Source: Candidatus Solibacter sp. (GTDB lineage: Bacteria > Acidobacteriota > Terriglobia > Bryobacterales > Bryobacteraceae). Taken from it: 14,522 nucleotides of DNA. Every line of letters begins with the position of its first letter. Positions within the stretch are counted from its first letter, which is position 1. The position numbers and the translations under genes were made by a program. The stretch is taken from positions 1-14,522 of the forward strand of contig JADGNT010000032.1 in the NCBI GenBank assembly GCA_017883345.1, written 5' to 3'. Below are positions 1 through 6,690 of this stretch, one piece after another. The notes under the pieces are model-generated. The model ran no database searches, was not told the DNA's origin, and saw only the letters and a list, made by a program, of their open reading frames with translations.

Positions 1-159
1 TTCTACTGCCTCGAAGATCTTGAAGGCATCGGTACGGTGGATCACGACATTCCGCTGTCCAAGGGCGGCACGAACTATCCAACCAACATCGTGCTTGCGT
101 GCTGGCCCTGCAACAACAGCAAGCGAGCGAGACTGCCTTCGGAGTTTCGCCCCAAGTAG
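1..159 (+). CDS. HNH endonuclease, C-terminal part (5' end outside window)
   Basis: The frame is open from base 1 to the TAG at 157-159 and gives 52 residues. It reads FYC, then VDHDIPLSKGGTN, then NIVLACWPCNNSK. This is the core of an HNH nuclease: the D14-H15 pair, the PLSKGG loop, N29, and a CxxC pair (C34, C37) that with C3 would form a structural zinc site, followed by the metal-binding N38 region. HNH proteins of this type nick or cut DNA, and occur as stand-alone nucleases, in defence systems and in mobile elements. The N-terminal part and start codon lie left of the window, so the full size and role cannot be judged. No gene follows on the same strand for more than 3 kb, so it is probably the last gene of its unit. 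Confidence 0.75.
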   Translation, partial: FYCLEDLEGIGTVDHDIPLSKGGTNYPTNIVLACWPCNNSKRARLPSEFRPK

Positions 160-357
160 TCCCGTTTTGTTTTACCAACAAGCTTTTTCAGCGACGCCCG
201 AAGCCTGGGGTGCTGGAGACGGCGCCCCGATATTCACCCTGTAACCCTGGCATCTCCGGCGCGGGAAATGGACGTGGCGGTTGGACGTAGCTGTTCACCG
301 TCGCCGCGCTGAAGTTGTGAACGACGATGGCAGGCTGTTTCGTAATCCGTTCAAGGT

Positions 358-681
358 TCAGTGGATTGTCCTCCGTTGGTTGCGTTGGTGAACTTCTTCG
401 GCATGTTTCAGAAGTGTTTTAACTTGTTCCACGGTCTGGGCCTCAATCTCAATCTCGCCGACCTTCAGTCGAACTTTGCGGCCGTATCGGGCGCGAAGCC
501 AGGCGAACACAGCCGTGAAGGCGGAAATCAGGAGAGGGAGAACAACAGCGAGAACTACTTTGACGGTGATCTGTTCCGCACTTGAGTAATCGCCGCTTGC
601 CCGAGTCGGCCTTATTGAACGGTACTTAGGACTGCGGTTTAGCCGGCCAAACTCTTTGATTTTGGGGCGCTTACGCCGAAA
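358..681 (-). pseudogene. Remnant of a small membrane-anchored protein, no usable start
   Basis: On the minus strand a frame is open from after a TAA (682-684) to the TGA at 358-360, about 107 codons. Its second half looks like real protein: one hydrophobic helix (KVVLAVVLPLLISAFTAVFA), a basic stop-transfer segment (LRARYGRK), then VRLKVGEIEIEAQTVEQVKT, which reads as strand-turn-strand-helix. There is no in-frame ATG, GTG or TTG ahead of the membrane helix, and the first ~35 codons look non-coding. I infer a gene that lost its 5' end through frameshift or truncation. The layout (single helix plus a short VRLKVGEIEIE-like tail) resembles the C-terminal half of small membrane components encoded next to effector genes in some bacteria, but I cannot assign a family. 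Bases 160-357 hold no convincing gene on either strand. Confidence 0.4.
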
Positions 682-774
682 TTAAGATCCAAACAGAATT
701 TGGCAGATCAGTTTTGCCGCCTGGTGGAAGTGCCGTCGGAGTGAAACTCCTGGGTACGGCGACCTGGCAAGCGT

Positions 775-799
775 GCGACCCGCCTGAGCGGATGGTCGC
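775..799. other. Stem-loop in a gene-free stretch
   Basis: GCGACC (775-780) pairs with GGTCGC (794-799), and inside it CGC (781-783) pairs with GCG (788-790) around a CTGA loop. No T-tract follows, so a rho-independent terminator is unlikely. It lies in the 682-862 stretch downstream of vapC, where I see no gene. It may be repeat debris or an RNA structure at the end of the vapBC transcript. Confidence 0.3.
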
Positions 800-862
800 T
801 ACACTCGGAAACGATGGCCGCCATGGGCCCTCTCCCAGTGTGTCGGCGACGCCAGAGCCAAC

Positions 863-1309
863 TTAAGCCGGCCTCAAGATCTCCAAGGCCAGCGCCGGCC
901 AATGACGCATCCCCTTATCGAAGCTGATCAGACGAAAACCTGCCTCCATGGCGAAGGCGGCGAGATATGCATCTGTCCAAGTGCCGCCGCTTGCCGCGCG
1001 TGCACTCATCAGGGAAATCCAGGTGTTCTCGATGTTCGGAGGTTCGGGAGCGAAGAGCACACGCTCATCATTTGCGAGTTGCCGGTACACCGCTACTGCC
1101 CCGGCCGGGGTCAGTGAATCGTCACCCATGACCTTCGGATTGGTCAGAAGGCGGAGGAACGACATCTGGGTGACGCGACAGAAGCACACAGGGGCGACGG
1201 CGCCATCGAACCACAAGCGCGCGCAGTCGTGGTGTTCGTGCCGGTCCGAGGCAAGGGCGATCCATACGTTGACGTCGGGAAGGCAACCGGCGTCAACCGA
1301 GGGTGTCAT
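863..1309 (-). CDS. vapC: VapC-type PIN-domain ribonuclease toxin
   Basis: This 148-residue protein is a PIN-domain RNase, the toxin half of a VapBC system; such toxins cleave RNA, often tRNA, when the antitoxin is degraded. Visible signatures are the first catalytic aspartate in LPDVNVWIAL (D12), the TQMSFLRLLTNPKV block (T47-V60) typical of the Mtu-type PIN subfamily, the WTDAYLAAFA motif (D113) and the C-terminal LISFDKGM motif (D131). The length is normal for the subfamily and no key acidic residue is missing. The ATG at 1309 lies inside the end of the upstream antitoxin gene (17-base overlap), the usual coupled arrangement. It probably acts in the cytoplasm and is neutralised by the neighbouring VapB, which would also repress the operon. 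Confidence 0.88.
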   Translation of the reverse strand: MTPSVDAGCLPDVNVWIALASDRHEHHDCARLWFDGAVAPVCFCRVTQMSFLRLLTNPKVMGDDSLTPAGAVAVYRQLANDERVLFAPEPPNIENTWISLMSARAASGGTWTDAYLAAFAMEAGFRLISFDKGMRHWPALALEILRPA

Positions 1310-1526
1310 CGACCTCGGCGTTGGTCATCGAGCGCAATGAACCCGGGCGGCTGGACCGAATGAGCGGCAATGACACTCGGCTCCGCACGTGATCTGGCGT
1401 GGGGCCGTGGGCGATTTCTTTCTTGATTGCTTCGAGTATCACAGCCTGAATGCTGGAACTCTGCTGCTCGGCGCGGGCGAGCAGGGTTTGGAATATCGGC
1501 TCAGGTAGTTCGATCGTCGCCCTCAT
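1293..1526 (-). CDS. vapB: VapB-type ribbon-helix-helix antitoxin
   Basis: I take the ATG at 1526, giving MRATIELPEPIFQTLLARAE and 77 residues in all; a TTG two codons further upstream is possible. The N-terminal MRATIELP strand followed by two helices (PIFQTLLARAEQ and SIQAVILEAIKK) fits a ribbon-helix-helix DNA-binding domain. The C-terminal tail (about residues 40-77) is the kind of disordered segment that wraps the toxin active site. It overlaps vapC by 17 bases, so the two are translationally coupled. VapB would bind VapC and, as a complex, repress its own promoter. No clear Shine-Dalgarno is visible ahead of the start; the 50-base gap to the upstream glycosyltransferase gene must hold the promoter. 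Confidence 0.82.
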   Translation of the reverse strand: MRATIELPEPIFQTLLARAEQQSSSIQAVILEAIKKEIAHGPTPDHVRSRVSLPLIRSSRPGSLRSMTNAEVDDTLG

Positions 1527-1576
1527 ATCCAACTAGTGTCGCATGTCCGTGAACCCCTGGCATCGGGCATCCCTCC

Positions 1577-3265
1577 TCAGCGCGCCGCCGAGGCCTTCGG
1601 TTTGCGCAGATCGTACACGTACATGCTCCAGCCGATCTTGGCGACGGGCTCCCGCATGCGCAGCGCCGCCAGGCTGTTCAGCGGCACGTACACACCTTGT
1701 AGCGGAGTCACGTTGGCCACGCAGTATTCGTCAATTTCGTCCCAGCCCTTCTGGTCCAGAGGCTCCGGGTAGCCCATTTCGTCGATCCCGTAGTAGTGCA
1801 TCTGTGCGTTGCCGAAATAGTAAACGCGGGCGCGCCGTTTACCGCCGTGGGCATCCAGCCACAACCCAAGCTTCTTCACATCCTGGCCCCAGTCGATGTT
1901 GGAATCCACCAGGTATTCGGGTCCGCGCCCCGGCCCGCCCGCCAGTTCGTTGAAGAACGCCAGATAGTCGGGGGTAATCCGCGCGCATTCGCCAATCTGC
2001 AACGCCGCCAGCGCCGCCAACACGTAGATGCCCCGCCGCCAGTTCGCCCGTGTGGCAATCCACGCCGCCGCACCCACATAAAGAAAGGGGTAGACCGGCA
2101 GGATATGCCGCATCCCGATGTTGATCCCGCTGGTCATGCTGAAGACGAAATAGAGCAGCGGTGGCAGCCCCAGGCCCAGCGCCATGGGTGAGATCCATTC
2201 CCGCCGCCACGCCTGCCACAGGCCCGCGGCCAGCAGCAGCAGCGCCGCCGCTAGCGCCGCCATCGTGCTCTTCACCGCGAATACCACCGGGAAGTAATAC
2301 CACCAGCCGGTCTCCGAGCGCATCCCCATCAGGTAGCTGGAGTGCCCGCCCGCATTGTGGTCGGCCACCGCATTCAACCCGAACAGGTAAGCGTGCGCCG
2401 GCAGGTGAAGCTTCGACCCCAGGTAGAACAAAATCTCCCCGGTGGGGTTGCCCCGCACCACGAGCGTCGACAACTGCGGCACCTTGGTCCGCCAGCAGCG
2501 CACCGTCTCCGGCCAGTAAACCACCACCACCATGAGGACTACGGTGGCCGTCACGGTGCAGGCGGCGATGGCCGCGCGGCGCGCCGGAAACTCCTTCGGC
2601 CGCCGGATCCAGCAGGCCGCGTACAGAATCACCAGCGCCGGAAGCAGCAGCACGGCGGAGAACTTCGTGATCAGCGCCAGTCCGATTGTCCCCGCGGCCG
2701 TAAGCAATCGCCGCGGACTCGCTTCCTCCAGGTACTCCACCCAAAGCACGCAGGCGAAAAAGAAAAACACCGTGACCGGAAAATCCGTCGTCACATAGCG
2801 GCCGTGGGCCATCAGATTGGGGTCGAACGCGCACAGAGCCGCCGCCGCCAGGCCCGCCGCCGGACCGTACCGCCGGCGCGTCCACCATGCCACCGCGGAG
2901 GCGAACAGCAGGGTCAGCAGAATATTGGCGCTGCGCGCCGCAATCAGAATCGAATCGGCATCGCGCCGGTTCTTATACAGGAAATCGATGCCGTACCGGA
3001 TCTGATCTTTGCGCTTGCCGTCCGCTCCGTAAGGCTCCGCGGTGAGGCCCATCAGCGCCAGCGGCAGGGCGCTGACCATTTTCACCAGCGGGGGATGTTC
3101 CACGTTCCAGGAATAATCCCCGAGCTTCAGATAAGAGTAGCCCGCCACAATGTGGATGCCCTCGTCCCACGTCTGGGTTTCGCCCCTCGCCGAATGCACT
3201 TCGAGCGTGCCCACAATCGCCAGAATCGAAGCCACGGCCGGCCAAAAAAGATGTCGGATGGTCAT
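1577..3265 (-). CDS. Polytopic GT-C glycosyltransferase (PMT/ArnT-like)
   Basis: This is a 562-residue integral membrane protein with about ten or more hydrophobic helices. It resembles phospholipid-carrier-dependent glycosyltransferases of the GT-C fold, which move a sugar from a polyprenyl-phosphate donor to a protein or lipid on the outer face of the cytoplasmic membrane. The first external loop carries the acidic pair in WDEGIH (D34-E35), the presumed catalytic/metal site, and the HPPLVK motif (H57-P59). The soluble C-terminal segment contains DSNIDWGQDVKKL and aromatic-rich blocks common in bacterial members. I chose ATG 3265, with a GGGGA about 8 bases upstream, over the GTG at 3307, which lies in the palindromic repeat region. 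The acceptor cannot be read from sequence; no other glycan gene is adjacent. Confidence 0.85.
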   Translation of the reverse strand: MTIRHLFWPAVASILAIVGTLEVHSARGETQTWDEGIHIVAGYSYLKLGDYSWNVEHPPLVKMVSALPLALMGLTAEPYGADGKRKDQIRYGIDFLYKNRRDADSILIAARSANILLTLLFASAVAWWTRRRYGPAAGLAAAALCAFDPNLMAHGRYVTTDFPVTVFFFFACVLWVEYLEEASPRRLLTAAGTIGLALITKFSAVLLLPALVILYAACWIRRPKEFPARRAAIAACTVTATVVLMVVVVYWPETVRCWRTKVPQLSTLVVRGNPTGEILFYLGSKLHLPAHAYLFGLNAVADHNAGGHSSYLMGMRSETGWWYYFPVVFAVKSTMAALAAALLLLAAGLWQAWRREWISPMALGLGLPPLLYFVFSMTSGINIGMRHILPVYPFLYVGAAAWIATRANWRRGIYVLAALAALQIGECARITPDYLAFFNELAGGPGRGPEYLVDSNIDWGQDVKKLGLWLDAHGGKRRARVYYFGNAQMHYYGIDEMGYPEPLDQKGWDEIDEYCVANVTPLQGVYVPLNSLAALRMREPVAKIGWSMYVYDLRKPKASAAR

Positions 3266-3306
3266 TCCCGATCCCCAGGATAGCAACCGCCGCCTCCGCC
3301 CTGACA

Positions 3307-3424
3307 CGGGGACAGACAGGGGAACCCGGGGACAGACAGGACTGGCAGCGAATTTCCGGCAAAATGCGCCGGAAATCCATGCCAGTCTTGTCAGTCCCTG
3401 TTTTGGTGTACACTGGGACAGACG
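3307..3424. repeat. REP-like palindromic repeat region with GGGACAGAC copies
   Basis: CGGGGACAGACAGG occurs at 3307-3320 and again at 3327-3340; GGGACAGAC appears a third time at 3415-3423. The second copy opens a long hairpin: the left arm 3327-3346 pairs with 3381-3400 (17 of 20 positions), and an inner stem pairs ATTTCCGG (3352-3359) with CCGGAAAT (3369-3376). The whole lies between the divergent glycosyltransferase and infC genes. Such palindromes resemble REP-type elements mobilised by IS200-like (RAYT) transposases. No such transposase is in the window, so assignment to that class is inference. It could also affect the ends of both divergent transcripts. Confidence 0.7.
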
Positions 3425-3537
3425 AAACTTTGAGCTTGTATTCGCTTCTTCTCATTCCGATTCTCAACCAGAGAGTTCTCCGGGGCTCCCAGCCTCTATC
3501 TTTGTGTCTTTCTAATCTCCCAACAAACGTATAACCA

Positions 3538-4146
3538 ATGTATCCAGGCAGAAACTTTCCCCCTCGCAGGCAGAATCGCAGAGAGAACGTGAATGAATCG
3601 ATTCGCGTTCGTGAAGTCCGCGCGGTATTTCCGGACGGCACCACCGAGGTGATGCCGACCGCCGTCGCGCTACGCAAAGCGCAGGATCTGGGGCTCGACC
3701 TCGTGCTGATCGCGCCCACCGCGGTGCCTCCCGTGGCCAAGGCAGTGGACTTTGGCCACTACCAGTACGATCTGAAGAAGAAGCAGCACGATGCCCGCAA
3801 GAAGCAGCACGTGGTGCAGGTCAAGGAATTGAAATTCCGCCCCAATACGGACGACCACGACTACGATTTCAAGAAAAACCACGCCATCCGCTTTCTCCAG
3901 GAAGGCAATCGCGTGAAGGCGGTCGTACAATTTCGCGGCCGTGAAATTGCCCACGCCGACCTCGGCAAGAAGCTCCTCATGCGCTTCGGCGCCGATCTTA
4001 CCGCTTACGGCACGGTGGAAGGCATGCCTCGCATGGAGGGCCGCAACGCTCATGTGTTGATCAGCCCGGTGAAAACGTTCGTCAAGGGCGACAAGCCGGA
4101 GAAACCGGAAAAAAGCGACAAGCCTGCCCCTCCCGCCGCTTCCTAG
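3538..4146 (+). CDS. infC: Translation initiation factor IF-3
   Basis: The 202-residue product is IF-3, which binds the 30S subunit, prevents premature 50S joining and checks start-codon/initiator-tRNA pairing. The N-domain begins at VNESIRVREVRAV (from residue 18), followed by the ALRKAQDLGLDLVLIAP block, the lysine-rich linker YDLKKKQHDARKKQ, and the C-domain with VKELKFRPNTDDHDYDFKKN, RVKAVVQFRGRE and a normal end. A 20-residue Lys/Pro/Glu-rich tail is extra. A TAA at 3532-3534 blocks extension, so ATG 3538 is the longest start; it has no clear Shine-Dalgarno. A GTG at 3589, with GAGAG just upstream, would start exactly at the conserved VNE and is a real alternative. rpmI and rplT, usually next to infC, are absent here. 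Confidence 0.95.
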   Translation: MYPGRNFPPRRQNRRENVNESIRVREVRAVFPDGTTEVMPTAVALRKAQDLGLDLVLIAPTAVPPVAKAVDFGHYQYDLKKKQHDARKKQHVVQVKELKFRPNTDDHDYDFKKNHAIRFLQEGNRVKAVVQFRGREIAHADLGKKLLMRFGADLTAYGTVEGMPRMEGRNAHVLISPVKTFVKGDKPEKPEKSDKPAPPAAS

Positions 4147-4176
4147 GCCGTGGCTCACAGTACCCATCGCGGCGCC

Positions 4177-4195
4177 GTGCGGTTGGCCGCACTTT
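4177..4195 (+). terminator. Weak stem-loop after infC
   Basis: GTGCGG (4177-4182) pairs perfectly with CCGCAC (4187-4192) around a TTGG loop and is followed by only three T residues. It lies between the infC stop and the ATPase start, so it may partly terminate the infC transcript. The short T-tract keeps confidence low. Confidence 0.3.
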
Positions 4196-4265
4196 GCCCG
4201 CATGATAAGATGCGAGAAGTGCCGTCCCCAGACGAGCGGGGTCTCTTCGCTGGCATCCGGTGAAC

Positions 4266-5159
4266 ATGTACAACGCCTTTTTCGGCTTCACCCAAAATCC
4301 GTTCAACATGAGTCCGGACCCTGCGTTCCTCTTCCGGAGTCCTCAGCACGAAGAAGCTCTCGCCAGCCTCATCTACGGCGTGCAGAGCCGCAAGGGATTC
4401 ATCGCCCTGACCGGCGAAGTCGGCACCGGCAAGACCACCATGCTGGAGTGTCTGCGCGATTTCCTCAACGCCCAGCAGATCGCGTTCGCCTCCCTGTTCA
4501 ACTCCCGTCTCACCGTCGAGCAGTTCTTCGAACTCCTGGCTTACGATCTCGACCTGCGCTGCAACCGCCTTTCCAAAACCGAGGTTCTGCTCTCACTCAA
4601 CAACATGTTGCTGGAACGCGCCGGCGCGGGACGCACCACCGTCCTGATCATCGACGAAGCCCACAACCTGGAGTGGGATGTTCTGGAAGAAATTCGACTC
4701 CTCGGCAATCTGGAAAATCGCCGCGGCAAGTTGCTGCAAATCATTCTGTCCGGACAGCAGGAACTGGATCGAAAACTGGAAGCGCCCGAATTCCGCCAAC
4801 TCAAACAGCGGATCGCCTTGCGCTGTACCTTGCGCGGGTTCAGCCTGGAGGAGACCGTGGCATACGTGAATTCCCGTATGGCCCGCGCCGGCTTGAGGAA
4901 TCAGACTATCGTGAGTCCGCCCCTGCTGAATGAAATCCACTTCCGCTCGCAAGGAATCCCACGCCTGATTAACGCCATCTTCGATAATCTCCTGCTCACC
5001 GCTTTTGCCATGGAGAGCAGGGTCGCCACACTGGAGATGTTGGACGAGGTCACCACCGACTTGCGCCTGGACTATCCCGGCAAGAATCCGTTCCGTCCCG
5101 ATTCGAATTACCCGGAACAGGTCCTGCGCCGTCCGGAAGTACGCTTTCGGGCCGATTAA
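4266..5159 (+). CDS. ExeA/GspA-like AAA ATPase
   Basis: The 297-residue protein begins MYNAFFGFTQNPFNMSPDP, the signature opening of ExeA/GspA-type ATPases, also seen in exopolysaccharide/exosortase-linked ATPases. Walker A is GEVGTGKTT (50-58), Walker B VLIIDEAH (126-133), and sensor 1 lies in IILSGQQEL (159-167). A winged-helix-like lid with RSQGIPRLINAIFDNLLLTA follows. In ExeA the protein uses ATP to help assemble secretin machinery and carries a C-terminal membrane anchor and peptidoglycan-binding part; here the protein ends soon after the AAA lid, so it is a soluble ATPase core only. I use ATG 4266; a GTG at 4260 is an alternative. No secretin, exosortase or polysaccharide gene is adjacent, so the partner is unknown. 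Confidence 0.85.
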   Translation: MYNAFFGFTQNPFNMSPDPAFLFRSPQHEEALASLIYGVQSRKGFIALTGEVGTGKTTMLECLRDFLNAQQIAFASLFNSRLTVEQFFELLAYDLDLRCNRLSKTEVLLSLNNMLLERAGAGRTTVLIIDEAHNLEWDVLEEIRLLGNLENRRGKLLQIILSGQQELDRKLEAPEFRQLKQRIALRCTLRGFSLEETVAYVNSRMARAGLRNQTIVSPPLLNEIHFRSQGIPRLINAIFDNLLLTAFAMESRVATLEMLDEVTTDLRLDYPGKNPFRPDSNYPEQVLRRPEVRFRAD

Positions 5160-5407
5160 TCATCACCGGAATCACCTCCGTGCAACTGCGCAAAACCGCA
5201 CAAGACTCCCCCAATTCCCGTACTTTCCGCTAGCATCGCCCCAAAAACCTACCGCCGCTAGTGCCTTTTGGCTCGCATACTAGGCCATGATTAAGTTACA
5301 CTTCGGGTTAGATAGCAGGCACCAGTAAGGTCTGTGCGCTTGACAACCTGCACACTCTGGGCTTGACCAGTCCTTGGAACCGGAGGCAGTGAAATCTTTG
5401 GCCAAAC

Positions 5408-5412
5408 AGGAG
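5408..5412 (+). promoter_or_regulatory. Ribosome binding site for the repeat-peptide gene
   Basis: AGGAG lies 10 bases ahead of the ATG at 5423. Most plus-strand genes in this window lack a clear Shine-Dalgarno, so this one supports the short gene as truly translated. The rest of the 5160-5422 gap holds a TTGACA (5340-5345) but no matching -10 box that I can find. Confidence 0.55.
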
Positions 5413-5422
5413 TTCAATCGAC

Positions 5423-5668
5423 ATGCGTACATTCTTTGCCAGCAAACTCGCGTTTCTCGCGGTTCTCTTTCTGTTCGCGTCGGCCTTCACCTGGAACATG
5501 GTTCACGGTGCGGGTGCGATCGTTGGTGGGCAAATCTTGATGGCGCCCGACGCGGTGCTGCTTGCGCATAGCCCCACCTTCCCGCCCGATCCCTGGGATG
5601 GCGTCCGCCTCGCTCATAGCCCCACCTTCCCGCCCGATCCCTGGGATGGCGTCCGCATCGCAGCCTGA
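5423..5668 (+). CDS. Small secreted peptide with two 16-residue tandem repeats
   Basis: This 81-residue product is not recognised as a named family. Residues 1-29 look like a signal peptide: MRTFFASK, a hydrophobic core (LAFLAVLFLFASAF), then a polar region ending VHGAGA with possible cleavage after about residue 29-32. After a linker (GGQILMAPDAVL) come two copies of the unit LAHSPTFPPDPWDGVR (47-62 and 63-78), then IAA. Each unit is rich in proline and aromatic residues and ends in arginine, so a trypsin-like enzyme could release 16-mers. There is no cysteine, so it is not a disulfide peptide. A Shine-Dalgarno is present. The 76-base gap to the next gene contains two small imperfect stem-loops (5684-5699, 5703-5722). 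It may be a signalling or antimicrobial precursor, or a small structural protein; function is unknown. Confidence 0.7.
   Translation: MRTFFASKLAFLAVLFLFASAFTWNMVHGAGAIVGGQILMAPDAVLLAHSPTFPPDPWDGVRLAHSPTFPPDPWDGVRIAA
5567..5656 (+). repeat. Two-copy direct repeat, 48-base period, inside the peptide gene
   Basis: Bases 5567-5608 and 5615-5656 are identical over 42 bases (each begins CATAGCCCCACC and ends GGCGTCCGC). The period is 48 bases, a multiple of three, so copies can be gained or lost without breaking the frame. Identity at synonymous positions points to recent duplication or ongoing homogenisation. Confidence 0.95.
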
Positions 5669-5744
5669 CCGAATCGCAAGTTCCGGCCTCGGAGGGCCGA
5701 ATCCTGACGACAAACGTTCAGGTCCGGCCTAGAGTTAGTAGTGG

Positions 5745-6485
5745 ATGCAACTGGCGTTACAGATCGCCGCCTACGTGATCGGTCTGCCGCTAGGCCTGAT
5801 GATCATGACCGCGTTGCTGCGCGGTCACTGGAAACAGTATCCGTTCGTCTTTGCCTACGCGGTCGGCGACTTCCTCACTTCGGTGCTGGAGATCCAACCT
5901 GGCCTGCAGTACGAAGGCGCCACGGCGCAGGCCAAGCGATCTTTCTCATTATTGTACTGGTGGGACGAGCGGGTGATGCAGGTGCTGGTGTTCCTGCTGG
6001 TCATCAGTTTGATCTACCGCGCCGCGGCACACCTGAAGACACGGCACATTCTGCTGTTGGGTGTCATTTGCGGCATCCTGCTGTTTGCGGGTATCACGTT
6101 GTTCACCTATTTCGATCCGGGCGTATCCACGGGCAAGTGGATGACCCCGTGGCTGCGGAACCTGAACTTCTGCGCCGCGATTCTCGATCTGGGCCTTTGG
6201 GCGTTGCTCATCGGAGCCAGACGGAAGGATTACAGGCTCCTGATGGTGAGCGGGGCGCTGGGTATCCAGTTCACCGGCGGAGCCATCGGCCAGGCAGTGC
6301 GGCAACTCTCCCATTCGTCGGCACAGGTCACCGGCTATTTCATCTCTTTGTCGGGTCTGATCTGCCTCTACATTATTTGGCAGGCATTCCGCACGCCTGC
6401 CCCTCCGGCAGATTCGAGGCCGCGCGGCCCGCGTCTTCCACGGACCGCGGAGAAACCACCCGTTAGCCAGACTGATTTGGAATAA
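5745..6485 (+). CDS. Seven-helix membrane protein of unknown function
   Basis: The 246-residue product has seven hydrophobic segments at about residues 5-26, 33-51, 77-95, 102-121, 139-158, 167-184 and 194-213, then a ~30-residue proline- and arginine-rich tail (PAPPADSRPRGPRLPR). I do not recognise a named family. Polar or charged residues near the membrane include GDFLTSVLEIQPG in segment 2, WWDERVMQ before segment 3 and TYFDPGVSTGKW after segment 4. There is no histidine-kinase, permease or ABC signature. Seven helices with no soluble domain would suit a small sensor, chaperone or integral enzyme; this is inference. It starts 76 bases after the repeat-peptide gene on the same strand, so co-transcription is likely. 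Its TAA (6483-6485) is followed within two bases by an inverted-repeat element. Confidence 0.78.
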   Translation: MQLALQIAAYVIGLPLGLMIMTALLRGHWKQYPFVFAYAVGDFLTSVLEIQPGLQYEGATAQAKRSFSLLYWWDERVMQVLVFLLVISLIYRAAAHLKTRHILLLGVICGILLFAGITLFTYFDPGVSTGKWMTPWLRNLNFCAAILDLGLWALLIGARRKDYRLLMVSGALGIQFTGGAIGQAVRQLSHSSAQVTGYFISLSGLICLYIIWQAFRTPAPPADSRPRGPRLPRTAEKPPVSQTDLE

Positions 6486-6486
6486 G

Positions 6487-6683
6487 AGGGCTATGTGCTT
6501 GACTCAGGTAAGCGCTCTGGCATCGGCTGAGTGGGGGCGGTCCCCCTGGACCTGGGGCCCCCTCTGGGGACGACGCCCTCGTCCGCCTTGCTGGCAGGCC
6601 GGCCAGGGGGCCGGCCGCGGGCGAGGGCGCCCACCTCACATGCCGCCACAGCCGCGGGCTACCTGAGTCAAGCACATAGCCCT
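6487..6683. repeat. Element bounded by perfect 24-base inverted repeats
   Basis: The left arm 6487-6510 (AGGGCTATGTGCTTGACTCA followed by GGTA) is matched perfectly in reverse complement at 6660-6683. The 149-base interior is very GC-rich and itself folds, for example GCCGGCC (6598-6604) with GGCCGGC (6609-6615) around AGGG. No coding signature is visible inside. It starts one base after the stop codon of the membrane-protein gene and ends just before the ompA-side terminator. No clear target duplication flanks it. It looks like a non-autonomous, MITE-like or large hairpin element; the class is inferred. Confidence 0.8.
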
Positions 6684-6690
6684 TTGGAAC

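Noticed and set aside
188..400. Minus-strand frame overlapping the membrane fragment (TEDNPLNLERITKQPAIVV, then VHNFSAATVNSYVQ and on)
   Set aside because: It looks mildly protein-like but has no start codon in a sensible place, no recognisable domain, and becomes low-complexity; not supported as a gene.
1839..3283. Long alternative frames on both strands across the glycosyltransferase gene
   Set aside because: Arg/Gly/Pro-rich translations with no domain; they are GC-rich shadows of the polytopic membrane protein, which has clear family motifs.
3307..3424. CRISPR array from repeated GGGACAGAC
   Set aside because: Only three short, irregularly spaced copies within a palindrome; no uniform repeat-spacer pattern and no cas genes.
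5414..5713. Minus-strand repeat protein opposite the secreted peptide (ADAIPGIGREGGAM repeats)
   Set aside because: It is the antisense reading of the same 48-base repeat; no signal peptide and no ribosome binding site, unlike the plus-strand frame.
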